DNA from: Apiotrichum sp. Y4204 | Lineage: Eukaryota > Basidiomycota > Tremellomycetes > Trichosporonales > Trichosporonaceae | Length of the DNA stretch: 64,000 bases | NCBI GenBank assembly: GCA_025531455.1 | Contig: JAMYHL010000068.1 | Location: 124,001 to 188,000 of the forward strand | Reading direction: 5' to 3' | Shown here: positions 8,215 through 19,940 of the stretch, in pieces | How positions within the stretch are numbered: the stretch's first letter is position 1 | Layout of the letters: each line of letters begins with the position of its first letter | The notes under the pieces: generated by a model | The model's input: the letters and a program-made list of their open reading frames with translations, nothing else | Told to the model about the DNA's origin: nothing | Databases searched by the model: none | Made by a program: the position numbers and the translations under genes

Positions 8215-9937
8215 TCACTCGAGGACGATGCGCGTAAGATGGCGCTGGAGGAGGCGTTCCTCGAGGGACACGCGCAGCGCCTCGGCACACACGGGGCAGA
8301 AGGTCGGGTGCGTAACGCGCCGCATGAGGCATTCCTCGTTCATCTGCGGGTCAGATAACCTTTTCTGTAATGCAATTTGCAACTCACAGGACGCAGCGTC
8401 ATGGTCCCGTTTTCAGAATACGTCGGGAACGCGCCAATGTACCCCGACGTCATGTTACACCTTCCGTCGCCGCCGTACTCTACGATCTGGACCGAGGTGA
8501 CCATGCGCCCGCCGCGGCCGGCCGTCGCGTTGCGCCCGTGCGGGGTGAGCGCGATGCGCAGCTCCAGAGGGCGGGGATACGGCTCGGGACGGAGATGTTC
8601 ATTCTCCTCACTTATGCTAGTGCTGAGAATGCGGGATATCCCGCCCGAGAAGGGGACTTCTATCCAGCGCCGGTCGTTGCTCCCCTCCCACGGCCCGGGG
8701 GGGAACGATGGGGCCAAGTCTATCTCCGCGCCGCCGAGGGTAACACGCACATGGGACGGATACGCGACCGACGACACGGACAGGCGCAGCAGCGCAGTAT
8801 CGTACCCCGCGCCAGACTCGGGAGGCGCCGTCGGCGTAAACTCTACGCGGTAGTCGGCCGCCTCGAGGTCGTGCCACGGATACGCCTGTAGCGGGACTTT
8901 GACGTCCTCGATGCGGAGGTTGTCCGGGTCGGAAATGTGTTTTGCCCATTTGAGATTCGCGAGGTTGTCCACACTGTCTGCGTTCGGACCAAAGTACGAG
9001 TATCCTGCGCGTGAGTGGAGTTGTGGGTTGCGGGGGGCTGCGACTCACCACCATCGTACTCTTCGCCGGCGGGAATGAGGCTGTGGCCCAGCTCGTGGCG
9101 GAGCACGAGCGGCCCATTGAGCGGCGACGACGTGATGACCCTGGGAGATGAGCTTTGCGTTACAAAACGCACTTGCTGTTAGTGACTCACGTAAACTCGC
9201 CCCCGAGACCGCCGTACAGCTCGTCATTACCCAGCAGAATCGGCTGGTCGCACCCCGCCTCCCCGTCTGCGCGCCAGTACTCGCATGCGGCGCGCGCAAC
9301 GTCCTCGTGTCCGACGTACACGGCCCGCAGCTCCGTACTCGCGCGGTACAGCCCAAACGGCGCCCCGGCCCGCGCGGCGTCCTGGCCTAGTCCAGAATGC
9401 GCGGAGGGCGTGAATACACCCCACACATTCAGCAGGTCGCGGACATGCGACATTGCGCCGCCGGGCGCGACAATGTCCGCGGTCAGCCGGCGTGCGTCGT
9501 GCACGAATTTGCTGTGCTCGGCGCGCGTATCTAGTGTAAGAAAATAACAGAAAGTGACTCTCATTCTGTCCACTACTCACATCCGTCCGAGAAGAACATG
9601 AGATTGATGCGCTCGCCCGCACTCCCGCTCACCGCGAGCGGATGGAGCGTCATCTCCTTTGGCGGTTCGGCGCGGTCGCTCCCCGCCCCAGGGCCAGTCA
9701 CGCCAAGGGGCGCCTGCGCGGCCATGATCGGGGCGGCGAGGCATCTGTCGTGGGGGTCAGCGGTGCTCAGCTGGAGAAATGTGTAGAAATCGGGGTATGG
9801 CCAAACTTTCCACTGTTCACAGTAGTACTAGTGTGGATTCCCCGTTTCCCCGGGTTCCCCGAGTTCCCAAGTCATCCGCGGCCATCCCGGATCCTCACGC
9901 ACGAGAGAGTAAGTAGCGCGCGGTCGGAAATGAGCAT
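8215..9937 (-). CDS. Peptidase M64 family zinc metallopeptidase
   Basis: Minus-strand exons end at 9581, then run 9530-9191, 9140-9049, 9004-8388 and 8343-8215 (TGA). The 5' exon is less certain: ATG 9937, donor after 9899 and acceptor near 9828 give about 487 residues in frame. The protein contains RINLMFFSDGYTRAEHSKF, ILLGNDELYGGLGGEFT and the zinc site HELGHSLIPAGEEYDGG. It ends with CLMRRVTHPTFCPVC. These are hallmarks of the M64 (IgA-peptidase-like) family found in bacteria and many filamentous and yeast-like fungi. Two His and a downstream acidic residue of the HELGH motif should bind zinc, with Glu as catalyst. Such proteins are usually secreted, but I see no convincing signal peptide, so the true start may lie elsewhere. 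Substrate unknown. Confidence 0.82.
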
Positions 9938-10567
9938 CGTGTCGGTGTTTGTGCGCGCGCTCCGGGGCATCGATAGGAATCAAAATTTTAAAGACAAAGA
10001 GGCGGCGCTATGCCATGGTCATGGATGGATGCGGTGATGGTGCGGGATCGCAGGCTGTATACACACTACTGAGACTGTCGACGACGACCAAATTCCCACC
10101 CGGACCCACTCTCTGCAATCCGGGAGGATGTTGTTGTCCCGGCGGCTGTGCTTCTCGCGCCGGACTTCACCGATCCGGACATGTGCCATGCTATCCAGGG
10201 GGGTGGCGTTGGGCAGCCACTCTCCACTTTAGGTCGTTTAGACTCGGTCGTCCTTGGTCGCATGCCGTATTGCGCCTGGTACCAACTTCATATCGTCATG
10301 CCGCGTACAACAGATACCAATGTGCTCAGCCTCGAGCCCCGAGCCTCGAGCCTTCTCCAAGCTCCAGGCCTATACGGTGCAGCGTGCAGCGTGCAGCATT
10401 CATGAACCATCTTCATCCCGGTCCGGTGTTCGTCTCTATGGTAGTGCACTATACGGGTATCTGGACATCTTCCCGCGCCTCAGATGATGAGGATGAGGCG
10501 ACGATGTGTACTTTTTCTTGTTCCGTCTTTGCTGATAGTCTGGCTATCTCTGACAGCTCCTGCGCTC
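9938..10567. other. Intergenic region between M64 peptidase start and SEC7 end
   Basis: Presumed promoter of the peptidase gene. A TTTAAAATTTTG TATA-like run on the minus strand lies near 9980-9991. The rest shows no supported gene. Confidence 0.45.
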
Positions 10568-13500
10568 CTACTCGGTCTTGAGCACGCGCTGGCCGGCCCG
10601 CACGTAAAAGTTGCGGATCGCCAGCCGCATCTCGGCAGTCTGCTCGCGCAGCAGCAGGTCCGTGGCCAGACCGTACAGCTGGGGCAGGTGCGAGTTCCAC
10701 TGGGAGAGTCAGCACAGAACACGGCATCAAACCCGATACTCACTGCACTCTCGTCAAAGTCGCAGGCACCGCGCAGAATGTCTGCCACGACCGGGCTCCA
10801 GGCCGCAACGTTGCGCGGCTGGTTCTCGGCGTCTATGGCGATAAAGTCGCGAATGATTTCCGTGCCGAGCGGGATGAGGCGGTCGAGGACGCCGGTGCGG
10901 GCAGCCATGTGCGCCTCGCGCGGGTCGCGGTACATCCGCAGTAGCACGTTGATAAGAGTCGCGGCCGAGCTCGACTCCTGCTTGAGGAGGTTGGGGAGCT
11001 GCTTCATAAAGCCGACCTTCCAGAGACGCATGCGGAGGTCCTTGTCCGCATTAAACTTGCGGGCAAAGCGCCACGAGTCGTCCAGCACGCCCATGAACCG
11101 CAGCAGGTGCTCGGCAGGTATCGTGTTGTACACCTGCTCGTTCTGAAGCAGTTCGTCTGTCGTTTCGATAAGAAGTAGCTGGAGGACACACTTGACGATA
11201 ATCTGTTTGAAGATGCGGCGCTGGTCGCGGTATGTTATCTCGGCGCCAAGGGGCTCGGGATTGGCGGGCACCGGCTCGAGAGGTGCAGGAGCGACAAACT
11301 TGTGGAACGGCGCATCGTCGTCGGCATAGTCGGCGGGGGCGGCGACCTCCGAGTGAAGCGTGGCGTCAAAGAGGTGGTACGCCGTAGTCGTGCGGAAGAG
11401 CTGTACAAACGCCGTCACTATAAGCTCCCAGTTCTCGGGGCTCAGCTTGGTGACGTTGCTCTCGAGCAGTTGCTGGAAACAGCTTGTACCGATGCGCGCA
11501 AGCGTGTCGTTCTCCTGGCAGATACACGCGACGAGGATGTCCAGCAGGCCATCAAGGTAGCGCTGCAGAATATCAAAGTAGAAGGTGTAGAGGTCGATCA
11601 TGTCGCGGAGCGCAGAGATGAGCGTGGTCGAGAGCCACACGCTCATGTCTTCGGGCGACTTGAAGCGGTGACCCTGCTTGGCGCGCAGCACGCTGAAGAT
11701 GGGGAAAAGGGTCTGCTCGCAGACAACGTTCCAGAACTCGACGCTAAAGTTGGATCCGTGCGTCTTGAGTGTGTCAAAGAGACAGTCGAGCGCCACGCGG
11801 CGGACCTCCAGGTCCTCACCCGTCATGATAATGTCAAAGTACGCGTTCAGCACCGGGAGCCAGTACTTGATCATCGGGTCGTCCGAGGGCCCAACCTTGC
11901 CCGCCTCGCCAGGAACAGGGAGGAGACATTCCGGGTTCTGGAGCATTTTGGGTACGAGACCGCGCACCATCTCCACCGCTTGAAGACTGATCTTCTGGAA
12001 CTTGGACACCTTGCAAAAGTCGGTGAGACACCCAGTGAGATCCGCAAACGAGCCATACCGGACAACGAGAGAGAAGTGGTCGTGATATACGAGGGTGACG
12101 AGTTCAAAGGCGTAGTTGGCCACACGCTCGGTAAGAACCTTTGACGCGGCGGCAAAGACACCAAACATGGTGCGCCAACCCGAACGCAGGTTCTGGACGC
12201 GCGCTTGGATCATCTGCTGCAGACACTGGAGGACCATCTCCCGCGCATCCGAGTTCATGTTGTGCACTATCGTGTACTCGAATGGCCGGAGGAAGTCCTT
12301 CTGGAAACGGAAGTGTGACAGCTCTTCCTTCTGCAGGAAGTTCATGGCCAGCTGGCGGAGGGCGTCCAGGGCGAAGAAGGACACATTCGGGTTGTTGTGG
12401 CAACACACCTGGTTGAAGTGCTCGCCGAGAATCGACCAAATGTTGGACCATTCGAGACGAATACGGCCCATGTTGTAGTACGAGATCTCGACCAGCTTCT
12501 GCAGAGAGAACATGCGCGGGCGAGTGGTCGAGCCCGTCGACTGGATCTCCTCCCATGACACCTCGGAGAGCGCCTTGACAAAGTCGACAATCGCAGACTG
12601 ATGTTAGTTGGTAGCCGAGCTTCAAACTCACTCCAGAGAGGTTTTGCGAAAGGGAAAACACCTTATCGGCAGCGACGGTGACCTGTGACGAGCGCGACTC
12701 TTCGGCGAGCTCATCATCGAGACGGCGCTTGTCACGCTTGCTGCTCGCCGTGGACCGGCGGCTGGAGGTCGACGTGCGGCGATTGAGATCCGGCACATCC
12801 ATGCCGCTCGAGATGAGCTGCATACGTTCCAGCTGGGACACGCAGGTGAGTACCTCCTTCCAGCTCGCCTTGAGGTTGTTCCCGTCGGTGACTGCAATGT
12901 CGAGGAGACACTTGATGGCCTCCATGTTCTTTGGCTTCATCTCCGCAAGGTTGTTGAGGAAGGTGAACTTTGCGAGCGTGGTGACAAACGCGTTGCGCTC
13001 CAGCTCCAAGTCGAACTGGCACACAATGCGGATCGCACAGCGCAGGCCCTCGAGACACATCTCCACGACTTCCATGTCGTCCGTCTCCTGGAGCTGGGCA
13101 GAGATACCCGCAAGGAAGGGCATCCACGCAACCTCAAACATGAAACGGGCGTGCTCGATGCGCGACGCAGCGTAGTAGTGGTCGGAAACACCACGGCGAC
13201 GCTGGGTACGCGCCATGGTCTTCAGCAACGCCTCGGTCTTGTTGGCCATGTTCTCCGACTGGGCGAGGAAGGCCTCGCGCTGGAGGTCGCGGCCGACATT
13301 GGCGAGACCAGCGACCGTACCAGCCGCAGCACCCTCGTGCTCGTCCTTGAGAATAATCTCGTCCGACTGGATCTCATCAAAGATGGCGCCGAGGAACTCG
13401 TCGGGCAGATCGTTCTGGTCGTTGATGCCGCGGTTGTTCTTGATAAAGTCCGCCTTGGTCATACGCTTTGTCTTGAGGTTCTTGTTGTGCTGGTCCGTGT

Positions 13501-16500
13501 TGAGCATGATTACCGAGAACGCAAGAACGTAGGCGGTGTCGGCATTGGCAAAGATGACATCCGGGTTCTGGTGTAGGTACCGTTCGGCAAATTTGAGCAT
13601 GAAGCGGTCAATCTTCTGCGCTTCTCCGGGGAGACGGAAGGTCTGGAGGTACATCCTCAGCGCCTCGGTGAAGCGGACGCCTGAGAAGTCGAGCAGGTCG
13701 ACAAAGGCGTGCATGATGGCCACATTCTCGGCGTCGCCCTCGCCGAGGTACTCGCCAATCATGGCCTTTGATAGCCCATCGTTGCGGAGCAGGAAGCGCG
13801 CAATGTCCTGGGGTGCGCGGCTGGGGATGAACCCGTTCTGAATGAGGAACTCGATGCCGCGCTTGGGCTTGAAGTTGAACTTCTTGATACCGTCCAGCAG
13901 CATTGTCTTGCGCTGCTTCTCACCCTCCAGCTTGCTGACATCGTCCTCGCCAATGTCTGGCGTAACCGCACCAGAAGCGAAGCCGGAAATCGAGTTGCGC
14001 GGGTTGTGTGGGCCGGGGCTTGGAGCTGCAAGCTCCATAGGCGACGGCGTGACCTGCTCACCACCGTCGATGCTCGCTCTCGGAGCGCCCGCATCGTCCC
14101 CTGGCCGGTTAGTAGCCGACCACGCCACGAGCGACTTGAGCGCAGATGTAAGGCACTCGAGCGCCTGCCGCCGGAGCTTGATCTCCGGCGAGAGACCAGC
14201 GTATTGCGGCGAGTCGTGACCCAGCGCATTGGTGCTGAGCGCGGGAGGGATCGCAGGCCCGCTATCCCTCGAAGCCTGCTTTGACGAACTACCCTGCTGA
14301 AGCTCCTCCTTGGACGGCGGGGCAAAGTGGGTCTGCCCAATCTTCGAGACAATATTGATGAGCTTTTCGTAGATGTTCTCCGGCGCCGAGCGGTCGCAGT
14401 CGTAGTTGATGTAGATCTCAACGAGCGCCTGAGGCTCCTGGCAGAGACGGATGAACACGGCGAGAATGAGCGACTTTTGGCGTATCGTGCTGTGACGCAT
14501 CTCGAGAATGGGGAGGAAGATTTCGTTCAGAAGCACCTCGATCTCCTTCTTGAGCGGGGCACGCATCGAGGTGAGGACACACCAGAAGATCTCGGTGGAA
14601 AGCTCAAACACCTGGGTCACGGGGCTGACGGCGTTGCGCGACAGCGACTGGCAGAGGTACTGCTTTGTCGCCTGGAGGAAGGGGGTCTGCTCGGCTGTCG
14701 AGTTGGACGTGATCGTCAAGGCGGGGTTGGTGAACATGTCCGAGTGCGACTTGAGAATCGTCAGGATAAGGTGAAGGGAGAGCAGTTTGGACCGCATGGC
14801 GTGCGAGCGGATGTCAAGCTCGCTGTCGTTAACGAGCGACTTCATGCTGAGCTTGCAGAGTGCGCGGAAGACGAGGAAGGCATCCTTGACGAACAGCTCC
14901 TCAGTAGGGATGGAGCGCCCCTCATCATTCTCGTCGGCCTCGTTCTCGCCCCGCGCCGCGTGCTGCGGTGCCGGTGTTTCCAGGGCCTCGTCAATGGGGA
15001 CGCTGACGGAGATAGGCGGAGCAGGAATGCTGCCGAGACGGTCTGGAACGGCCGCCATCGAGTCGTTGGGGTTGGGCTGCGAAAAGCTCTCGAGCGTAAG
15101 CTTGGGTCCGTCCGGCTGGGCGGGTGAGCTGGCGCCGCCCTTGGAAGGCGAGTCGAGGGCCGGCGATTCCTTCGGCGTCGGCATCTTGGACGGGGTCGCC
15201 GGGCGAGACTCCTCGGTGAGCGTCGTGCGGCTCCCGTTGTACGAGCTCTGGCGCTTGAACTTTGAGTCTGGGCGGACGACGCGGCTGAAGACGTGATGCA
15301 CCATCTGGGTCAGACCGCCCTGCGCGACTATTTGGTTGTTCGTATCGTTGGACAGCAGGAACACATTGTACACGGTCCTGACGGCCTTGAGGAGACTGCT
15401 CTGGTGGACGAGCATGCCGGGATCGGTGCTGAGCACGACAGCCATGAGCGCCTTGACGACCTGGAGCGCAACCTGGGGCGGGGATGTTTCCGAGTAGGAG
15501 AGCGTGATCGTGTGCGTGATCAGGTCAGGCAACGGAGACATGCCTGGCGGAGGACCGTTGGGCTCGGCGAAGAACGAGTGCGATATGAGCTTGGCGAGCA
15601 GGTCGAGCGAGGTGACGAGGATCGGCACGCTGGTGGTCTGGGGGTTGGAGATGGCGAGGCGGAGTGGCTCGAATATCTCGCGCGGGTGCAGGTACGCGGC
15701 ATTGGAGCCATCCGTCGACTGGCAAAGGTCGAGAGCCCGCTGAGAGGCAGCGAGGAAGGATGCCGATTTGCGCGCCTCCTTGCTGTTCACGAGCACCTGA
15801 AGGGGCGGGGCGATGAGTACTGTCGAGAGCTGAGGACCCGGACCAGCGTGCTGGCGAGAGGACAGCGAGATTGTGGTTGCAGTTGACGAGCGGCGAGAGT
15901 GGTGCATCCCACGCGGAGGGGGCTGGCCACCTGCGTCCGCCGGGGACGGAATGCGGGCCACAGGCGACAGTCCGGGCTGATGCTGCTGCGCCGGCGACAT
16001 GGCGCCAGGCGACCCCGGGCCAGACGCGCCGGACACGGAACGCAGCTGCTGGACCTGTGCCGGCGTCGAGCTGGATCGCCGTGATGGGGTCTCGGGACGG
16101 CTTGGGGTGCGTTCGAGCGGCGGCGGCGTCGGGTTCTGCGGCGTCTCGATCGGCGCACCGAGCGGCAGGTGCGGCTTGGTCGGACTTTCGTCGGCGTTCA
16201 CCTTCGGCGGTGGTGGGGGAGGCATATCGGTGGAAGTAGAGGAAGAAGGGGCATCGGTGGAATCTGTGGAGATTGAGATCGCAGGTGCGACCTGTGCTGG
16301 GGGCACAGGGCTCGGCTCCGCGTCGACCTCTGTCCCCACCGCTTCGCCTACGGCTCCAGAATGGTCAGCGCCAGTTTCGACAGCCGTGACCGGTTTGGCG
16401 TCCGTGTCCGCATTTGTAGGCGGAGCATCTGGGGCATCTGTCGCATCTGTCGCGGGCATGGAAGGTGGTGATTTCGGCAAGTCCTTGTCGACAGGGGGCT

Positions 16501-16732
16501 CTGGGACCTCCTTCTCAGCGGACGCAGGGGTGGATGCCGGCTCCGCATGCGTGCCGTTGGGCGGGACGGCGGACTCCTCTGCGGATGCCTGGACGTCGTC
16601 GGCGGTTACTGAGAGCGCCTCCGGTGCCGCATCCTCTTCCACCACCTTGGGTTGCGGCATGGCGGCGGCTTCCGGAGACACGGCCTCGGCGACCGCCGGG
16701 GGTGGTGTTGTGGATGTTTCGTCTGAAGCCAT
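10568..16732 (-). CDS. SEC7: Arf guanine-nucleotide exchange factor SEC7 (BIG family)
   Basis: Three exons (16732-12632, 12597-10744, 10699-10568; introns of 34 and 44 nt) encode 2028 residues, close to yeast Sec7. The first roughly 450 residues are low-complexity (Pro/Ser/Ala/Glu). DCB-HUS-type helical regions follow. The catalytic Sec7 domain (about residues 955-1150) includes FRLPGEAQKIDR, whose Glu is the exchange finger, and VLAFSVIMLNTDQHN. HDS-like helical repeats fill the rest. Sec7 activates Arf GTPases at the trans-Golgi and controls coat assembly and secretion. The start at 16732 is the first ATG of the frame. The last exon ends LYGLATDLLLREQTAEMRLA then a short basic tail and TAG. 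Assignment is firm from domain order and length. Confidence 0.93.
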
Positions 16733-17079
16733 GGATCCTCAGTGCCGGAACATGTGTTTGATAGCGAGTGACAAGTGACGAGTGATGACCAAAAAGTTGT
16801 GGTGGTTGGAAAGCGAGAGTGGATACCGCGTCGTTTGTCGTCGGGGTTGATGACAACGCGATGCATGTCGCTCGGCGGCGGTGGAACCTCCACAACAATG
16901 TACTGGGCACAGGGCTTAGGGGCACAGCACCGCGGGCCGCGTCGCCACGCACCCCCACTGCTACCGCGTCCACGCGCGTACCGCCATTGGCAGCGTTTGG
17001 TTCCGCCCAGACATCGGAAATGAGGCATGCATCTCCCTCGATCTTACTGCTCTATGTATGTACATGCATCGACTACAAC
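16733..17079. other. SEC7 promoter region and CSN2 3' flank
   Basis: 347 bases between two minus-strand genes. No open frame with family resemblance was seen. Confidence 0.45.
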
Positions 17080-19066
17080 CTATGTAAAGCTCTCAAGACT
17101 GCCCAACCATCCGCGCTGCTCACGGACGACCTTGTCTTTGGTAATCCGACTGGAAAGAGTGTCCAGCTCGCGGACAAAGTTGTCAAGCGCCTCGTATCGC
17201 GATTTGGCTTCACCATGGCTGCGCTGGTCAGGGGCATTCTTCAACCGTCCGGTTTCTTGGCGGACTGGCACTCACAATCGCTGGACAACAATCACACCCT
17301 CGATTTGATCAATCTTGCCCTTGATACGGCCATCAAGAATGAGCGAGACGACGAGACTCTCGACGTCTGTGACAGACAAGCTCAGGGTCTGTGATGGTCA
17401 GCCCTGTATCACCTTCCAGGCTCACCTCTGCCAAAAAGTCGAGCTTCATGCGAGTGTATGGCTTGATAATGTCCACAATGTACTGTGTCCGGAGAGAGCG
17501 CAGCAGGTCATCGATGAAGAAGCGAATGAAGGGATCGGCAGTGATGGTGGCCTTGTTGGCATTGAGGATCTTCTCCGCTTGCTTCACATCACGGTCTTGG
17601 TATGCGGCAACAAGCGACGTCATGGCCATGATCTGAGGGTCGTTCTTGTATCTGCACGTCAGTGGAACAGCAAAAAGTCTGTGCTCACGGTTTAGTCTCT
17701 TGAGAGTCGAAGGGGTTGATTTCGCTTCCCATAAGCATGTAGGTGAGGACAAGATATTTCAGCACTTGAATACGTTGCGGGGATCCCGACTCGTCGTACT
17801 GGCGGAACGATTCGAAGAGATCCGTCGATGCTTTATCCCACGCCTCTGCGACCCGTCAGCAAAATGAAAGTGAAGTAACCTACTTTCCATCATCCACATC
17901 TTCCCACCACATTCGCGAATGACGCCCATGATACGCGGGTGGGGGATGGCGTTGCGGACCTTCATCGCGGCGTTGTATATGTCCTGACCTGTCAGAGAGG
18001 CTCCCAGTGAGACCCACTTTAAGCTTGCGGTTCTCCTTCAGGTCGCTGTACATCTGGATCTCGATGGCGTAGACCTCAAGCACTTATGGTTAGATCATCC
18101 AAGGTCTCCCACCTACACAATGAGCCACGCGTCTGGTCATCAGACGCCGACGTGCTACCAGGTGCACAGGCGACATGGAGACTTTTGAGAACCTGCAGGT
18201 GAGCTGAAGTAGAAAAAGAATGCAGCTCACAGGTGTCAAACGGGCGTACTCTTTGCGGTCCAACCACAGCTTGGCCAGCTTCAAAGTGCTCTTTGTCGAC
18301 AGCCGCTGAAAGGTTAGAAACGTAAGAAGACTTGGGGGCTAACCTCGTTTTTTGCTTCATCACAGGCAATCCGTGTTGCTTCATAGAATGCCTCAAGTGT
18401 ATCAAGCGATACCTTGGGAGAAACCGCCGCATGCTGACGTGTTAGCTCCTTCGGGGGATCAGCGCACCTTGCCCTCGCCACCGACGTAGTCCAGAATGTT
18501 GTTGATGGTCTTATCGGCATAGTTGCGAGTGACAGAGTTCTACCATGTCAGCAAACGAACCATTCAGAGGCTCACCTTGGTATAGCCGAGAAGCTCACGG
18601 TAGGTCTTGAGGGCTTCTTCTGGACGGTCGAGGAACAGGTAGTTCATCTTCGTCATCTGTTTGAGTGCTTTGAACCCCCTGCATTGTGAGTACGCTTTCT
18701 TCCAGTCGCATGCTCACCATTCTCCCTTTTCTGACTGATCATCAACAATGGTGCGGAAAGCTTTGAGAGCGGCCTCGGGGTCGTCCTCCTTGAGACCTGA
18801 TGTCGGTCAGAGACTGGGGCAACATTCCTGAGAGGTGTGCTCACCTTTGGCCTTGTAGTACTGGTTCTCAACGTCGCCGGCGCCGTCGTCCATCTCATCC
18901 TCGTCGTCGTCATCATAGTCAAAGTCGTACTCCTGTATGGTTAGCCGCTGTCTTCCTTCAAGCAGCCGGGGAAGATGATCACCTCATCATCGGCCGCGTC
19001 CTGTCGTGTCAGCTGCAAGCTACCGTCAAATCAGCTTACCTCCATCATAAACTCGTCGTCTGACAT
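17080..19066 (-). CDS. COP9 signalosome subunit 2 (PCI domain)
   Basis: Fifteen small exons, 475 residues. Introns: 19001-19039, 18933-18982, 18797-18844, 18679-18717, 18540-18575, 18434-18467, 18306-18343, 18193-18230, 18083-18116, 17984-18017, 17846-17883, 17652-17688, 17389-17425 and 17219-17275. The spliced product has an acidic N-terminus (MSDDEFMME), [79 protein letters not shown] and [15 protein letters not shown] followed by DVESLVV. These match CSN2 closely and in order. CSN2 is the PCI-domain scaffold subunit that grips cullin-RING ligases for deneddylation. The exon sum is divisible by three. The density of tiny exons explains why no long frame exists here. Confidence 0.93.
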
Positions 19067-19940
19067 TATTGAATATGTGTGTGAGAGGTGGGGGTTGGCA
19101 AGAGATGCTACACAAGAGCTTAGACGAGGAGAGACCTGTCGAGAGGATGACAGTGAGTGGACGGAAGGGAGAAAGCGCATAGACAACAACAATCTGGAGA
19201 GGACCACACAGTTGACCAAGACGCGACGCTGCGTCATGCGTCATGGCTGGCTGGCTGGGTGCGCTGGGTACGCTGGGCCCGCTGGGTGGTCGCGTGGTAT
19301 TTGCTTCCGGTGTCCCCTTTCATCCTTCCTCTTGATGATGGCAATGATCGCATCGAGCGGCTATCAAAGAGCAGAAGAGTGTGTGTGCCTCCAATAAAGT
19401 AAGCCTGGCAGCCAGGTGCCAGGGCCCCACCACCACCAAGGAGGACGACCAAAGACCACCACCACCCACCTCCCATCACCATCACCATCACCATCACCAT
19501 CACCCCCACCCTCGCCCTCATCCCCCATCTGCAACCCCTTCCTTCTCAATCTCCTACATCAGCAGCAAAGACACTTCCCTGTCTCTCTCGCACCCACCCA
19601 CCATCCCTTGCATTGCCATCTCTCCCTCTCTCTCTCCGCTCTCTCTGCATCACGCTCCCTATCTTCCGTCGGCTCCGCTACAAAACCCAGCAGCGAGGTA
19701 TCCACCCACATGCCATCTCTGCATTGCTCCTGACAAAGTGCCCTCCCCTCCCCCCTTTCCCTTTCCCAACAACACGTATCAACACCACCCGGGGCACGCG
19801 CAGCAACAGCAATCCCTCCTCATCGCGCACAAGTGCACAATCCTCCCTTTCCCCCCTCCTCATTTCATCTCATCACATCCCACCTATTACACTCCTAGAG
19901 CCTCCTTGATCTCCTGGCCATCACTGTGTTGTTCGGCACA
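19067..19940. other. Divergent promoter of CSN2 and KOG1 with CATCAC repeat
   Basis: A CATCAC simple repeat at about 19484-19502 and long pyrimidine-rich tracts (19500-19900) lead into the KOG1 start. They may be promoter or a long 5' leader. No gene is supported. Confidence 0.5.

Noticed and set aside
19484..19510. CATCAC run read as a poly-His coding stretch
   Set aside because: It lies in the KOG1 upstream region, all frames around it are low-complexity, and the KOG1 coding start lies downstream.
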